A DNA stretch of 57,129 nt from Pelagophyceae sp. CCMP2097 (Eukaryota; Sar; Pelagophyceae), in assembly GCA_026770575.1 (NCBI GenBank), contig MU657305.1, positions 4,439 through 61,567 on the forward strand. The letters run 5' to 3'. A program made the position numbers and the translations under genes. Below, one piece after another: positions 8,273-17,659 of the stretch; within the stretch, counting starts at the first letter, position 1, and every line of letters begins with the position of its first letter. The notes beneath the pieces are model-generated. The model saw only the letters and a list, made by a program, of their open reading frames with translations. It was not told the origin of the DNA and ran no database searches.

Positions 8273-11200
8273 TTAGCCGTGCCGCCCTTTGACGGCGTCG
8301 AGGACGGGCTGGACGTGCTCCAGGGGCATGACGAGGAACTCTGCGCCGTGTTTGTTGACGCGGGAGATGAGGTTGTGGGAGACGAGTTCCACGAGGAACT
8401 CTCGGAGGCCGTCGTCGGACTGCGCGATTAAACGCCCAGAAACAAGCGTCTTGAACTGCTTCATATCCAGGCAGCCCGGCGTCTGTGCTGAGAGAGGCTT
8501 CTTGAGGGTGTGGCTGCCGAGAGCCGCGCCTTGCGTTTTGATGTACGTTGCTATACATTCCAAAATGTCTTGGTGCCGAGGTGTGAGCGACCGGACCACC
8601 TGCTCAATCGCAGCCGGAACCAAAGGCCTCGCCGCCATGACGGCCTTTGACGCATCTGGTCTTAAAACGTCTGGGTGTTCTACCGAGTACGCCTCGAATG
8701 TGTCGCCTTCGACCCACATGAAGTTGAACGCTTCCACGAGTCGAGAATCCCACATGATCGGTGCGTTCTCGTGTTCCACGGAAGCGGCGAGGTGGACATG
8801 CTCGGTTCTCAGCAAAGATAAAGCCTGCTGCGCTTCTGCTCTTCGGAGCTTTGGACCGTCGATATTGTGGACCGTAAAGTAGACGTGCGTCGGCCACGCA
8901 GCGCAGCATCGCCGGTCCTTTGCCAAAGAGTTGCGCCCATCGTCGGTCTCTGCCCGATCTGCCAGAGCGTTGCGCTGCTCGATGGCGCCCACTAAAGCGG
9001 CGGCCAATTCGACGATATTCGACTGCTCAAAGTCGCGCCTGCGCAGACGCATGGGCCCTTTTCCATAATTCTCGTTCCACGCCGGGATGACCGCCAACAG
9101 AGCACTCCGTAAAGAGAGGTTTGTCTCGTAGCCGCGGACCTCGACGCAGATGCGGAAAGACGACTCGTCGCGGTGGAATTCCGCCTCTGCAAACTTGCGC
9201 AAAAGCAGAATCTTCGAGCCAAAGCCATGAAGCAAAATGCCCCAGCCGCGCGTCAGCGCCGCGTGCCAGTTGCCAAACTGACCTTGGAAGCGTTTGGAGT
9301 TTGAGTCGAAGAAGACGTCGTCGGACACGCGCAAGCCCATGTGCGGCTCAAAGCCCTCGGCAGCTTGCCTCGAGTCCATAACCTCCAAAGGGCGCCGCGC
9401 CGAGAAGCGCGCAAACTCTGCGGCCTCGGCGCGGTCGAGCCGGTCCTCGCGGACCTTTGCGGCCTTTGACTTTTTGTTCCCCTTAACCGAGTCGACCAGC
9501 CTTCGTTTCGTCCTCGGCGCCGCCCGAGCCTGAAAGTGAGCCGTCGCCTCGGAAGAGACGACGCCCCAATCGTCCCCTTGGGCTTCCAAAGCGCGTTTGC
9601 GGCACTCTTTTTTGAGATTTGTAAAGGCCAAAGCGTCTGCTTCGATGGCCTCCAGGTTCTTGGCCACCTTCAAATCGTCGACCACTGCGCCCTTCGAGTA
9701 AAACGCAATGACGCTCTTCATGGCGTCAACGGTGTCGGAGTCTTCCGCAAGAACGCCTTCGACGGATTTGAGCGGCGAGAACGCTCTACGTTCGCCTCTG
9801 TCGTCGGGCGGCGCCAAGTACGCAATGTACGACATCCCGCCGAGATTGTGCGCGGCGTCGTACTTCCAGCCGTTGACGCGCAAGACGTGCCGCCAGAGTT
9901 GTAAAGGCTTGTTGAGGAAAGGTGCTTGAGAGTAAGCCTCGTCGAAGTCCAAAGCCGTTACGCTCCGAGTGCCGCGAGGCGCCGAGGCGGTCGCCGGGGC
10001 GGCGGCTTCGGTGCCGGACGCGTTGAAGTGGATTTCGGCCAAGATTTCGGGGTCAAAATACCAGATCTTCTTGTCGTCGTCGTCGGCCGCGGCGGCGTCC
10101 CTGCCGTCGTCCGAGACGTCATCTTCGGCGTCGGAAGACTGGCTCGCCGCGTCGGCCGGCTCGTCGTCGAGGAGCGCGTCCCGGCGGACAGGCGCGGCGT
10201 CGCGCGACGCGGCGTCGCCGCCGTCGTCGCTCGCGTCGTCGCGCGCGTCGTCGCGCGCGCCGTCTTCTTCGACGTTGCAGGCGTCGTCGGCGTCGTCAGC
10301 GTCGGCGTCGCAGGCGTTGGCGTCGTCGTCGGCGTCAAACGGCGCGGCGTCGCGCGACGCGGCGTCGCCGCCGTCGTCGCTCGCGTCGTCGCTCGCGTCG
10401 TCGCGCGCGCCGTCTTCTTCGACGTTGCAGGCGTCGTCGGCGTCGTCAGCGTCGGCGTCGCAGGCGTTGGCGTCGTCGTCGTCGGCGTCAAAGCTGCCGG
10501 GTGAGCCCCTCGGGTCGCCGCATTCCTCGGCATCCTCCGCGTCGGCGAGCATGTCCGCCTCGAGCTCGGCGGGCGTCTTCCGGGGCAGGCCCGCCAGCGC
10601 CGCGGCGTCTGCGGCCTTGTTGGTCACGAGACGTTTCGACTTTGGGCCCTCGGACCCGTCTGAGGCCCGCTTCGAGGCCCGCTTCTCGCCCGCCTTGCGC
10701 GCGGGCGGCGCAGTGCGCGCGGACGGCGGCGTGCGCGCCGCCTCGGACGGAGCGCCTCGGATGGAGCGCCTCGGCCGCGGCGCGGGCGCCTCGGGCTTGG
10801 TCCGAGCCGCGACGCGCTTGGACACGCGCCGAGCAGGCTCGTCCGCGGGGTCCTTCCGTTGGTCCTCCGCGGCAGCCTCGTTCTTCGCGGCCTTTTGCTG
10901 CTTCGCCGCCGCAGCCTTGGCCCTCGCAGCCTTTTGTGCCGCCGCAGCCTTGTCCGCCTCGGCAGCCTTGTGCGCGTTGTGCGCGTTGTGCTTCGGCGCG
11001 GCCGCATGCTTGGCCACCGCCGCCTCGGCAGCCTCGGTAGCCTTGTTCGCCTGCGCAGTCCTCTGCGCCTCGGCCGCCCGGTGCGCCTCGGCCGATCTTT
11101 GCGCCTCGAACGCGGCAGCCTGCGCCTTGGCCGCCGCCTGCGCCGTAGCCGCCACGGCCGTGTTTTGCCGCGCCTCCTGGCCGCCGGCGTATTCCTGCGG

Positions 11201-11845
11201 CCGCCGCGCGCCGGCGCCGGCGGCATGCTTCGCCGCCGCCGCGCCGCGGAAGATGTGCGGCGGCGGCGGCGCCGCCGTCGGGTCGTTTGCCGCCGCGGCG
11301 ATGGGCTCGGCGCCAAAGGCCCAGGGCTGGACGCGCTGCGCCCTGGGCGGCGAGTAGTCCTGGGCCGTGTGCGCCGAGGGATCTCGGCGATCAAAGTCGC
11401 CTGAGGCCACCGCGCGGTGCACGTTCGCAGGCAAAGGGTGCGACGGCGGCGTCGGCAACGGGGGCCGCGACAGCGGCGACGGCCGCGACGCCGGCATGAA
11501 GCCCACGTCCGCCGGCAGGCGCGCCGGCGAAGAAGCGCGGGCGGCGCGCCGCAATTCTTCGGCGTTGTTTGAAACGGCCGCCTCTGCGGCTGCGAGCGCG
11601 GTGGCGTCGACGCCGTTCGTCTGCCACTGTTTGATCTGCAGGAAGAGGCGGCCGGCCTTGATCCTGGAGAAGCCCCACTGCACAAAGTCCTCCGCCGACT
11701 CGACGAGGTTCAAATCCACGCCGTCGTAGTTGCCGTCGCGCCCGGCGCGCAGCGGCGCCTCCTCCTTAACGGACCCGTTCAGCAGCGGCAGGAAGAGCGC
11801 GTAGACCTGCGCCGCGTCCAGCGCCGCCAGCGGCACCAGCCCCAT
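8273..11845 (-). CDS. ORC2: Origin recognition complex subunit 2 with N-terminal SAM domain
   Basis: A single open frame of 1190 codons. The last 320 residues carry the ORC2 signature: WGILLHGFGSKILLLRKFAE, a diverged AAA+-like core, FTVHNIDGPKLR, then HLAASVEHENAPIMWD, FNFMWVEGDTFEAYSVE and a C-terminal winged-helix region. ORC2 is a core subunit of the complex that marks replication origins and loads MCM. Unusually, residues 1-75 form a SAM-like domain (ending SRIKAGRLFLQIKQW). The linker is about 500 residues: an Ala/Lys/Gln-rich stretch, then a duplicated Asp/Ala acidic block. A further module at roughly residues 640-720 (LWRHVLRVNGWKYDAAHN) matches modules in the gene at 12883-14900. The start was chosen at the Met directly before the SAM domain; an in-frame extension to 12121 looks non-coding. 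ORC2 is normally about 350-600 aa. Confidence 0.88.
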   Translation of the reverse strand: MGLVPLAALDAAQVYALFLPLLNGSVKEEAPLRAGRDGNYDGVDLNLVESAEDFVQWGFSRIKAGRLFLQIKQWQTNGVDATALAAAEAAVSNNAEELRRAARASSPARLPADVGFMPASRPSPLSRPPLPTPPSHPLPANVHRAVASGDFDRRDPSAHTAQDYSPPRAQRVQPWAFGAEPIAAAANDPTAAPPPPHIFRGAAAAKHAAGAGARRPQEYAGGQEARQNTAVAATAQAAAKAQAAAFEAQRSAEAHRAAEAQRTAQANKATEAAEAAVAKHAAAPKHNAHNAHKAAEADKAAAAQKAARAKAAAAKQQKAAKNEAAAEDQRKDPADEPARRVSKRVAARTKPEAPAPRPRRSIRGAPSEAARTPPSARTAPPARKAGEKRASKRASDGSEGPKSKRLVTNKAADAAALAGLPRKTPAELEADMLADAEDAEECGDPRGSPGSFDADDDDANACDADADDADDACNVEEDGARDDASDDASDDGGDAASRDAAPFDADDDANACDADADDADDACNVEEDGARDDARDDASDDGGDAASRDAAPVRRDALLDDEPADAASQSSDAEDDVSDDGRDAAAADDDDKKIWYFDPEILAEIHFNASGTEAAAPATASAPRGTRSVTALDFDEAYSQAPFLNKPLQLWRHVLRVNGWKYDAAHNLGGMSYIAYLAPPDDRGERRAFSPLKSVEGVLAEDSDTVDAMKSVIAFYSKGAVVDDLKVAKNLEAIEADALAFTNLKKECRKRALEAQGDDWGVVSSEATAHFQARAAPRTKRRLVDSVKGNKKSKAAKVREDRLDRAEAAEFARFSARRPLEVMDSRQAAEGFEPHMGLRVSDDVFFDSNSKRFQGQFGNWHAALTRGWGILLHGFGSKILLLRKFAEAEFHRDESSFRICVEVRGYETNLSLRSALLAVIPAWNENYGKGPMRLRRRDFEQSNIVELAAALVGAIEQRNALADRAETDDGRNSLAKDRRCCAAWPTHVYFTVHNIDGPKLRRAEAQQALSLLRTEHVHLAASVEHENAPIMWDSRLVEAFNFMWVEGDTFEAYSVEHPDVLRPDASKAVMAARPLVPAAIEQVVRSLTPRHQDILECIATYIKTQGAALGSHTLKKPLSAQTPGCLDMKQFKTLVSGRLIAQSDDGLREFLVELVSHNLISRVNKHGAEFLVMPLEHVQPVLDAVKGRHG
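10192..10488. repeat. About 147-bp tandem repeat in the ORC2 acidic linker
   Basis: Two copies (about 10192-10341 and 10342-10488) encode almost the same 50-residue acidic block, with landmarks CDADADDADDACNVEEDG and SDDGGDAASRDAA. They differ mainly by one internal 12-bp unit and a few substitutions, which suggests a recent in-frame duplication. Within each copy GTC/GCG-rich trinucleotide units also repeat. Confidence 0.85.
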
Positions 11846-12174
11846 GGCCGCGGGGGGGGGGATGACCGGCGCCGACCTTACAAAAGCGCGCCGACGAAAG
11901 CGCGCTGCGCGAGCGCCGCCGCCGAGCAGCCGTCGAGCGCCTTTGCGAGCCGCCGGGCCGCGCGCGCGACCTGGTTTTGAACTGGTGCCGACCGACCGAC
12001 GACGAGGCGCGCGGGCAGCTTGCTTCGAAACACTTTCGCCGAGTTTTTGAATTTTGAATTTGGTCGGTCCTGCAACGACATTCCCAGGGTGGATTTTAAG
12101 CAAGCAACGACATTCGAACATTGCCGCTCACAACCGTGCCAAAACGCCGTCTCCACTTTGGGCGTCGCATGGAG

Positions 12175-12758
12175 GCAAGGCTGGTAAAAACGTAAAACGT
12201 TGTTTTGATCAAATCCCTAAAAACATGTGTTAACGTTTGTTTTGTTCCCACCACCAGGGAAAAAAAACTTGTTCTTGTTCCCCCCGCGTGTGGCACCACC
12301 GGGGCCGCCGGCTGGACCTCTGGAGAGCCCTCTCGGAGAGATGAATAACTCAAATTGCCGCAGTGCAAGCAGGTGCACTGCTGGCGGGACTTCATCTTTC
12401 CGCCATCTTCGAACGCCTCCTGCACCAGGGTGATGTGCGCGTGCACCGGGTCCCTCACGCGTCCCGCCATCGGCCTCTGTGGTGACGGGGCCTCGCCCGG
12501 AACACTGGCTCTGCGTCGATGTTTGCCGAACCCTTTTGGCGAACTTTTTTTGAACAGAATCAAAAAACGCGGAATGAGCTTCCAAACGACTTTATACGGC
12601 TCCTTGGACGTAGACGAGGTGATTGGCACGTCCCGCCTCGGATGCAGTCGCCGTGGCATGTTTTATTCACGTGTTTTTGGATGTTTTATGAACTAGCCTG
12701 GAAACGTTGTTCCAAACATGTTCCCTGGGGGCCAAATATACGTTTTTACCAGCCTTGC
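12175..12758. mobile_element. MITE-like nonautonomous DNA transposon
   Basis: A perfect 20-bp terminal inverted repeat (GCAAGGCTGGTAAAAACGTA at 12175-12194, its reverse complement at 12739-12758) bounds a 584-bp element. The direct flanks are ATGGAG at 12169-12174 and 12759-12764, a 6-bp target-site duplication. The two bases before it (GC) also match, so an 8-bp duplication GCATGGAG with slightly offset ends is equally possible. The interior is AT-richer than its surroundings and has no transposase-like frame, so it is nonautonomous. It lies between the ORC2 5' end and the 3' end of the next gene. Confidence 0.8.
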
Positions 12759-12882
12759 ATGGAGGTCTCTTTGATTAAGATCTTTATCTCGTCGATCCTT
12801 AGTGTCTTTTGCTTGGGCCTCAATTGGGCTTGTGCGGAGAGGCCTCTTCAAAATCGTCTCGTTCTGCATCCGAGCAGCGTCT

Positions 12883-14900
12883 TTATTCGTCGTCGCGGTC
12901 CGAGTCGTTGTCGGCGAAGAGGTGCGGGAGTTGGCCCGTGTTCTTGACGCCGTCGATGCGCTGGGCCTTTGCGAACTGGATGCACGCCTTTTCGGAAGTG
13001 AAGTAGTCGACGCCGCAGATACTTCCTTCGCCTATCGTACGCGCGCCGGGCCTGCACCAGTGGTAGTCTTCCAGGCCGCTGCCCTTTCGGAAGTGCCAGC
13101 CGACTTGTCTAAGGCGGTTCCAGATCAACTTTGCGTGCAGCTGGTGGATGGGCACGTCCTCCGCGGCCGAGTCCACCTATGCCAAAGCGGTGCATCGGAC
13201 CCCCGGAGGCAGAGAGGATCGAGCGAGGCGCACCGACTCGGTCTCCCTCGGGTTTTCGCGGTCCTCTGCGACGTGGCCTAGGGAGCGCGTAGGCAGAAGA
13301 AGCTCCCGGCGCCCTTGGCGTGGGTCGACGGACCTTTGCGGTTGACGGCGTCGATGCCGTGCTGCTCGCAAAAGTCGCGGACGCCCTCCTCGGAGAGGAA
13401 GTAGTGCTCCCCGAGCACTTGCGCGTTCGTCCGGAGGCCCTTGGCCCCGGCCCGGAAAAACACCTGCTGGTGCTCGCACGCATTGTGGCCCTTGACCCAG
13501 CCGACGGCGGAGAGCTTGCGCCAGACGTCGGTCCAGTCGCGCTTCCAAAGGCGCTCCTTGCGCTTGCCCTTTGGCACCGCGGCGCGCTTCGACGGCCGAG
13601 GCTCCTCCTCGCGCTGCACCGCCTTGAAGGTGCGCTTGCGTTCCCGCGGCGGCGCCGCCTTTTCGGCCGACTCGCAGGCGGAAGCTCGGGGTGCGAGCTC
13701 GTCGACGTGGCCGGAGCGTTGGTCGAAACCGCAACGCCATTTTTGTGCAAACTCGAGAGCCGCCTTTTCGTCCAAAAAGTAGTCGTGGCCCAAGATGGCC
13801 TAATACGCCGCAATCGAAACCGCGCTCGAAAGGACGCACACGCGCTCGAGAGCGCGCTCCTGCCTTTGCCTTCTGCCGCGGCCGACGCACCCGCGCGTCC
13901 TTGGAAGGGTTCCGGCCGCCCGGACGCAGGTACAACCTAATCCAAGACGGGAATGCGAAAACGCAGAGGCTGTACGGCGGCGACGGTGCGGCTCTCCGAC
14001 GGCGGCGCACCAGCCTTGGAGCGCGGAGCCTCGTTGCGAGGACCAGTCGAGGTTCTTGAGGTCTTTGTAAGACACCACTTCACCGTAATCCTCGTCGTCG
14101 TCCTCCTCCTCTTCGACGGGAGACTTGGCGGGCCGGTGGCGCGCGGGCGCGGCCGCGGGCGACCGCGGCGGCGGCGACCCTGGCATACAGGGCGACCCTG
14201 GCACCGGGGACAGCGCCGAGTGAAAAAAGGCCAGCGCCGTCGGTTTGCCGCGCCTCTCCGTGGGCGCGCCGTCGTCGGCGTAGAAGCCGTCGTCGGAGCC
14301 CGTGGGCGAGAGCGTGGAGAAGGGGATGGGGGACTGGTCCTTATTCGACCGTTTCTGCACGTCGCCGTCCAGGCCCAGCGCGCGGTTCGGACACGTGTTC
14401 GCAGAAGCCGTGTCGCCGTCCGACGCGTAAAAGGAACTGCCGTGCGACACGCCCGACGCGTCGCTGGTCGAGGCGTGGCTGCCGTGCGACTCGTTCGAAC
14501 ACGGGCGCGACGCGTCCGCCGCGTCCGCGCCGCCGCGCGCCGGCGGCGGCACGGCGCGCGGTGGCACGGGGCGCGGCGCGGCGGGGTGCGCGGCGGGCGG
14601 CGGCGCGGCGGGGTGCGGCGCGGCGGGCGGGGCGCCCTTGGGCCGCAATTTTTCCAGGGGCACGCCCGTGCGCTTCCACTCTTCAAAGTGGAGGAACATG
14701 CGCTTGGCCTTTAAGGGCATCAAGCCGAACTCATCCTGCCACTCGTCCGCGGAACTGAGTTGGTCGAGATCGGCTCCATCGTATCCGCTTACCTCCAGAA
14801 GCTTCACTTGCGCCTCAGGCACGCCCTCGTGCTTGAACAGCTCCGTCATCTCCGCCAGCGTGACGTCCACCAGCGCCTTGAAATCGGCCAGCGACGCCAT
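12883..14900 (-). CDS. SAM-domain protein with three GW-YF modules
   Basis: Exons 14044-14900, 13891-13936, 13347-13799 and 12883-13176 total 1650 nt (549 aa) and all phases close. Residues 5-75 form a SAM-like domain (KLLEVSGYDGADLDQLSSAD, then LKAKRMFLHFEEWKRTGV). A Pro/Ala-rich and Ser-rich linker ends in an acidic run. Then come three copies of a 50-60 residue module of the form W..L...GW....(Y/F).RPG......G.DYF..E.A..FA: one built by splicing a 46-nt exon (NLDW joined to LYLRPGGRNPSKDA, then GHDYFLDEKAALEFA), one with VWRKLSAVGW and EHYFLSEEGVRDF, one with RLRQVGWHFRKGSG and GVDYFTSEKACIQFA. The first two joins are well supported; the donor of the last intron (GTCAAC at 13346) is weaker. 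The function is unknown; the neighbouring ORC2 has the same SAM-plus-module combination. Confidence 0.78.
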
Positions 14901-15208
14901 CGCAGCCGCCGCGCCGGGGGCCTGAGTCAAACTGCAGAAATTCAAAAACCAACAAACGTGAATTGGAGTCAGGATGAAATCAAATCAAATCAAAGAGGCA
15001 GCCAAAGTGTTCTGGGGAAGGAGACTTGTTTGGAAACGAGGCTTTTAGTAAGAGGAGGAAATGGCGGCCTTTGCGCGAGTTGCGGCGGCGTGGCGGCGGG
15101 AAAGTACAGATGGCTTGTCGAGAAGCGTTGACGGGAAAAACACGGATGGATGCGACGCGGTCGCCAGCGGCGCCAGAATGATGGCGCCGCCTGGACACAA
15201 CTTGCGCC
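14901..15208. other. Intergenic; promoter side of the SAM gene
   Basis: About 300 bp lie between the SAM gene start and the stop of the Gln-rich gene. The region is AT-richer than the genes and holds a run of AAATC units (around 14978-14995). The frames open here are shadows. The minus-strand promoter of the SAM gene should lie here; no clear TATA box is seen. Confidence 0.45.
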
Positions 15209-17218
15209 TCAGCCCGCCGGCTCCGGGTCCGGCGGCGGCGGCGGGGATTGAGGTTGGCGTTGCTGTTGGAGCATGACTGAAGCCATACAACTGGCCATCA
15301 TCTGTTGCATGTACACCGCCGGCGTCGCCACCTTCGCGCCCGACGCCTGCAGCTGCCGCTGCGCCGCTTGGGCCTGCAAAGAGAAGAGCAGCTGCGGCGT
15401 CAGTTGGGGCATCTGCGCCATCAACTGCTGCAGCTGCGGCGGCCGCGTCGGCGTGACCCTCGGCGCAGATTCGGCCGGCGTGGGCGTCGCCGGCGCCACC
15501 GCTTGCGGCCGCAGCTGCCTGAGGTGCTGCGCCTGCGCGGCCGCGTGGTGCTGGAGGTGCTGGAGCTGCGCGGACTGGAGCTGGGCCTGCTGGAGCTTGG
15601 CCTGCTGTTGCTGAAGTTGCTGCAGCGCAAGGTGCTGCGCGAGGTGCGGAGGGGCTTTTAAAGGCGAAGCCGGCGAAGGCGGCGAAGGCGGCGACCCGGG
15701 AGGCGAGACGACGCCCGGCGGCTGCGCTGCCGCGGCCTGGGCGGCGGCCTGCTGGCGCATCATGTTGGCGATGAGCATCTGCTGCATCATAAGCGTGCGC
15801 TGCTGCGGCGTCATCTGAGCAACCGCCGCGGCGAACTGCGCCTGCTGCGCAGTCTGCGCCGCCGCGGACGGCGTGGTGCGCCGCGCGGCCTCGTCCTGGA
15901 CGTCGGCGGCCGCGGCCGGCGGCTGCGCGGGCTGTGGCGGTTGCTGCGGCGGCTGCTGCTGAGACGACGGTTGCTGCTGTATCGGCTGCTGCGGCGGCTG
16001 CTGCGGCGTCGACGGCTGCTGCGGCGCGGGTTGTGGCAGCTGCGGCGTGTCGACCGCCTTTCTGTCGGCCTTTTCGGTCGAGGGCGCCGTGGGTTGCTTC
16101 TGCGCAGCTAAGGCCGCGGCGCCCGCGATGGCGGCGAGGTCTAAAAGGCCGAACGCGTTGAGTTGCTGCATGTAGGCCATGGAGTCGAAATTGAGCTCGA
16201 CGTGCTTTAAACGCTTGGTACCGTTTTCGGAAACAAATGTCGCACGTAACATCCCGTCCACAACCACTTCCGCGGGCAGCCCGAGCGAAACGAGGCCCAC
16301 GGTCGTAAAGGACCACGCGCAGAGGAGCAATCGCGCTGGGGCGTCGACGAGCATGAGATCGGGTGGGGTTCTATAGCAAAGCCCGACGCCCGCGATCTTA
16401 CGGTGAAATGAAGACTCCGCTGAAGGCTCCGCGCCCTCCAAAGCCGCCTGCTGCAGTAGATACTGCTGCTGCAGCTCCAGCTGCTGGCGCAAGCGCCAAC
16501 ACCGAGCCCGGATCATTTCTATGAGGGCGAGCATAGATCTCGTGTCGTGGACCACTTCGTCCACACCGCTGAGCGTGTGTTTGTTCCTCGCCGCCGCGAC
16601 CCCGTACGCCACTCTGTAAGGCTCGCGCGGCAGCACCAGCTCAAAGCCCGAAGCCAAGACGCCGCGCCACAGCGAGCGGTCCGACACGCCAGACCTACAC
16701 ACGGCGCTTGAGGCACCCGGTGCAATACAGCCCAGGGGCACTTTCGTACGGCTATCCCTCAAGCAAAGGTCCGGGTTTTGAGACGCGGCGGCGTACGTTC
16801 GGTAATCCAGGAACGCTCTCACGAGGGCCTTTTCCGCCACGCCGCTCGTTTCGTCGACGGCGTGCCTCCGAGGGTGCGTCGCCGCGTCGGCGTTGGCCGC
16901 GCGGAACCGCGCCGCGTCAGCGTTGGACGCCCTCGCGCGCTTCCGCGGCCGCTCGTCGTGCGGCGCGTATTCGGGCTCGTCTACGGCCTTGCGCATCAAA
17001 TAATCTGAATGCATCTCTCTCCGCCGCTGAGCAGACAGCTGCGCCGCCCGCGCCGGCGCCGCCGGCCGTTTGTCCGCGGCGCGCTCGCGGCCGCGCCGCA
17101 GCTGGCGCCGCCCCTTTGACGCGTCGTCATCGCGCCGCGGGGAGTCGTAGCCCGACTCGCCCGACCCGACGTCGGGCGAGACGGCGCCGCGCTTGGGCGC
17201 GTGCCTCCGGCGCAGCAT
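15209..17218 (-). CDS. Gln-rich putative nuclear protein
   Basis: A single open frame of 669 codons from the Met chosen here. The N-terminal 110 residues are basic and Arg-rich. A conserved-looking globular core at about residues 130-370 (LWRGVLASGFELVLPREPYR, VHDTRSMLALIEM, LCYRTPPDLMLVD, GMLRATFVSENGTKRLKHVE, NFDSMAYMQQL) precedes about 280 residues of Gln/Pro/Ala repeats encoded by CAG-like runs. Such tails are typical of transcription coactivators, so a nuclear role is inferred. I could not name the family. The frame stays open upstream to about 17260, where an ATAG acceptor suggests at least one further 5' exon, possibly the acidic one at 17266-17523. Confidence 0.6.
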   Translation of the reverse strand: MLRRRHAPKRGAVSPDVGSGESGYDSPRRDDDASKGRRQLRRGRERAADKRPAAPARAAQLSAQRRREMHSDYLMRKAVDEPEYAPHDERPRKRARASNADAARFRAANADAATHPRRHAVDETSGVAEKALVRAFLDYRTYAAASQNPDLCLRDSRTKVPLGCIAPGASSAVCRSGVSDRSLWRGVLASGFELVLPREPYRVAYGVAAARNKHTLSGVDEVVHDTRSMLALIEMIRARCWRLRQQLELQQQYLLQQAALEGAEPSAESSFHRKIAGVGLCYRTPPDLMLVDAPARLLLCAWSFTTVGLVSLGLPAEVVVDGMLRATFVSENGTKRLKHVELNFDSMAYMQQLNAFGLLDLAAIAGAAALAAQKQPTAPSTEKADRKAVDTPQLPQPAPQQPSTPQQPPQQPIQQQPSSQQQPPQQPPQPAQPPAAAADVQDEAARRTTPSAAAQTAQQAQFAAAVAQMTPQQRTLMMQQMLIANMMRQQAAAQAAAAQPPGVVSPPGSPPSPPSPASPLKAPPHLAQHLALQQLQQQQAKLQQAQLQSAQLQHLQHHAAAQAQHLRQLRPQAVAPATPTPAESAPRVTPTRPPQLQQLMAQMPQLTPQLLFSLQAQAAQRQLQASGAKVATPAVYMQQMMASCMASVMLQQQRQPQSPPPPPDPEPAG

Positions 17219-17265
17219 GCGCGACGGCGTGGCGCCGGCCGCGCGCGCCGCCGCCGCCGCGAGGT

Positions 17266-17523
17266 TCAGGGTGATATCCTATCGGGTGGCGTCGCGGGGC
17301 GGTCGTCTTCAGGTGCCAAAGCTCTTTGCGGCGGTATAGGGTGTGCGCTGGTCCGCGCGTCTGCGTTTTCGCCGAAGGAGAAGTCGGTGTCAGAGAGGTG
17401 GCCGAAATCTTGGTCGTCTGCACTCTTCTCGAACTCAAACTTGTCAGACTCAATCTCAAACGTCGGCCCCTCAAACGTCTGCGAGATCAACTCGTCAAAC
17501 GACCCGAGCTTGGAGGCGTACAT
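17266..17523 (-). CDS. Acidic small exon or gene
   Basis: A frame with plausible coding character: MYASKLGSFDELISQTFEGP, then repeated Phe/Glu/Asp residues up to GHLSDTDFSFGEN. It is open upstream to about 17640 (including LPHEILRQFPYLRKRDSP) without a further Met, so the reading may continue into another exon. It is immediately upstream of the Gln-rich gene on the same strand and may be its first exon, but no donor in the right phase was found. Confidence 0.35.
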   Translation of the reverse strand: MYASKLGSFDELISQTFEGPTFEIESDKFEFEKSADDQDFGHLSDTDFSFGENADARTSAHPIPPQRALAPEDDRPATPPDRISP

Positions 17524-17659
17524 CGCCGCGATGCGCGCGGCGCCCGGATGCGCAGCGGTGCGGGCCCGCCGAGGCGAATCGCGTTTCCTCAGGTATGGGA
17601 ATTGTCGAAGGATTTCATGTGGAAGTTCAACGGAAGGGGACAGGCAAGATCTGCCTCAC

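Noticed and set aside
10192..10488. CRISPR-like array
   Set aside because: The repeats are adjacent, encode an acidic peptide in the ORC2 frame and have no unique spacers.
9969..11357. 462-codon plus-strand frame opposite ORC2
   Set aside because: It is the Ser/Ala-rich antisense shadow of the Asp/Ala and Ala/Lys repeats in ORC2.
11874..12121. N-terminal extension of ORC2 upstream of 11845
   Set aside because: The 92 extra codons are Arg/Ala-rich with no domain and cross a likely 5' UTR; the SAM domain begins right at the chosen Met.
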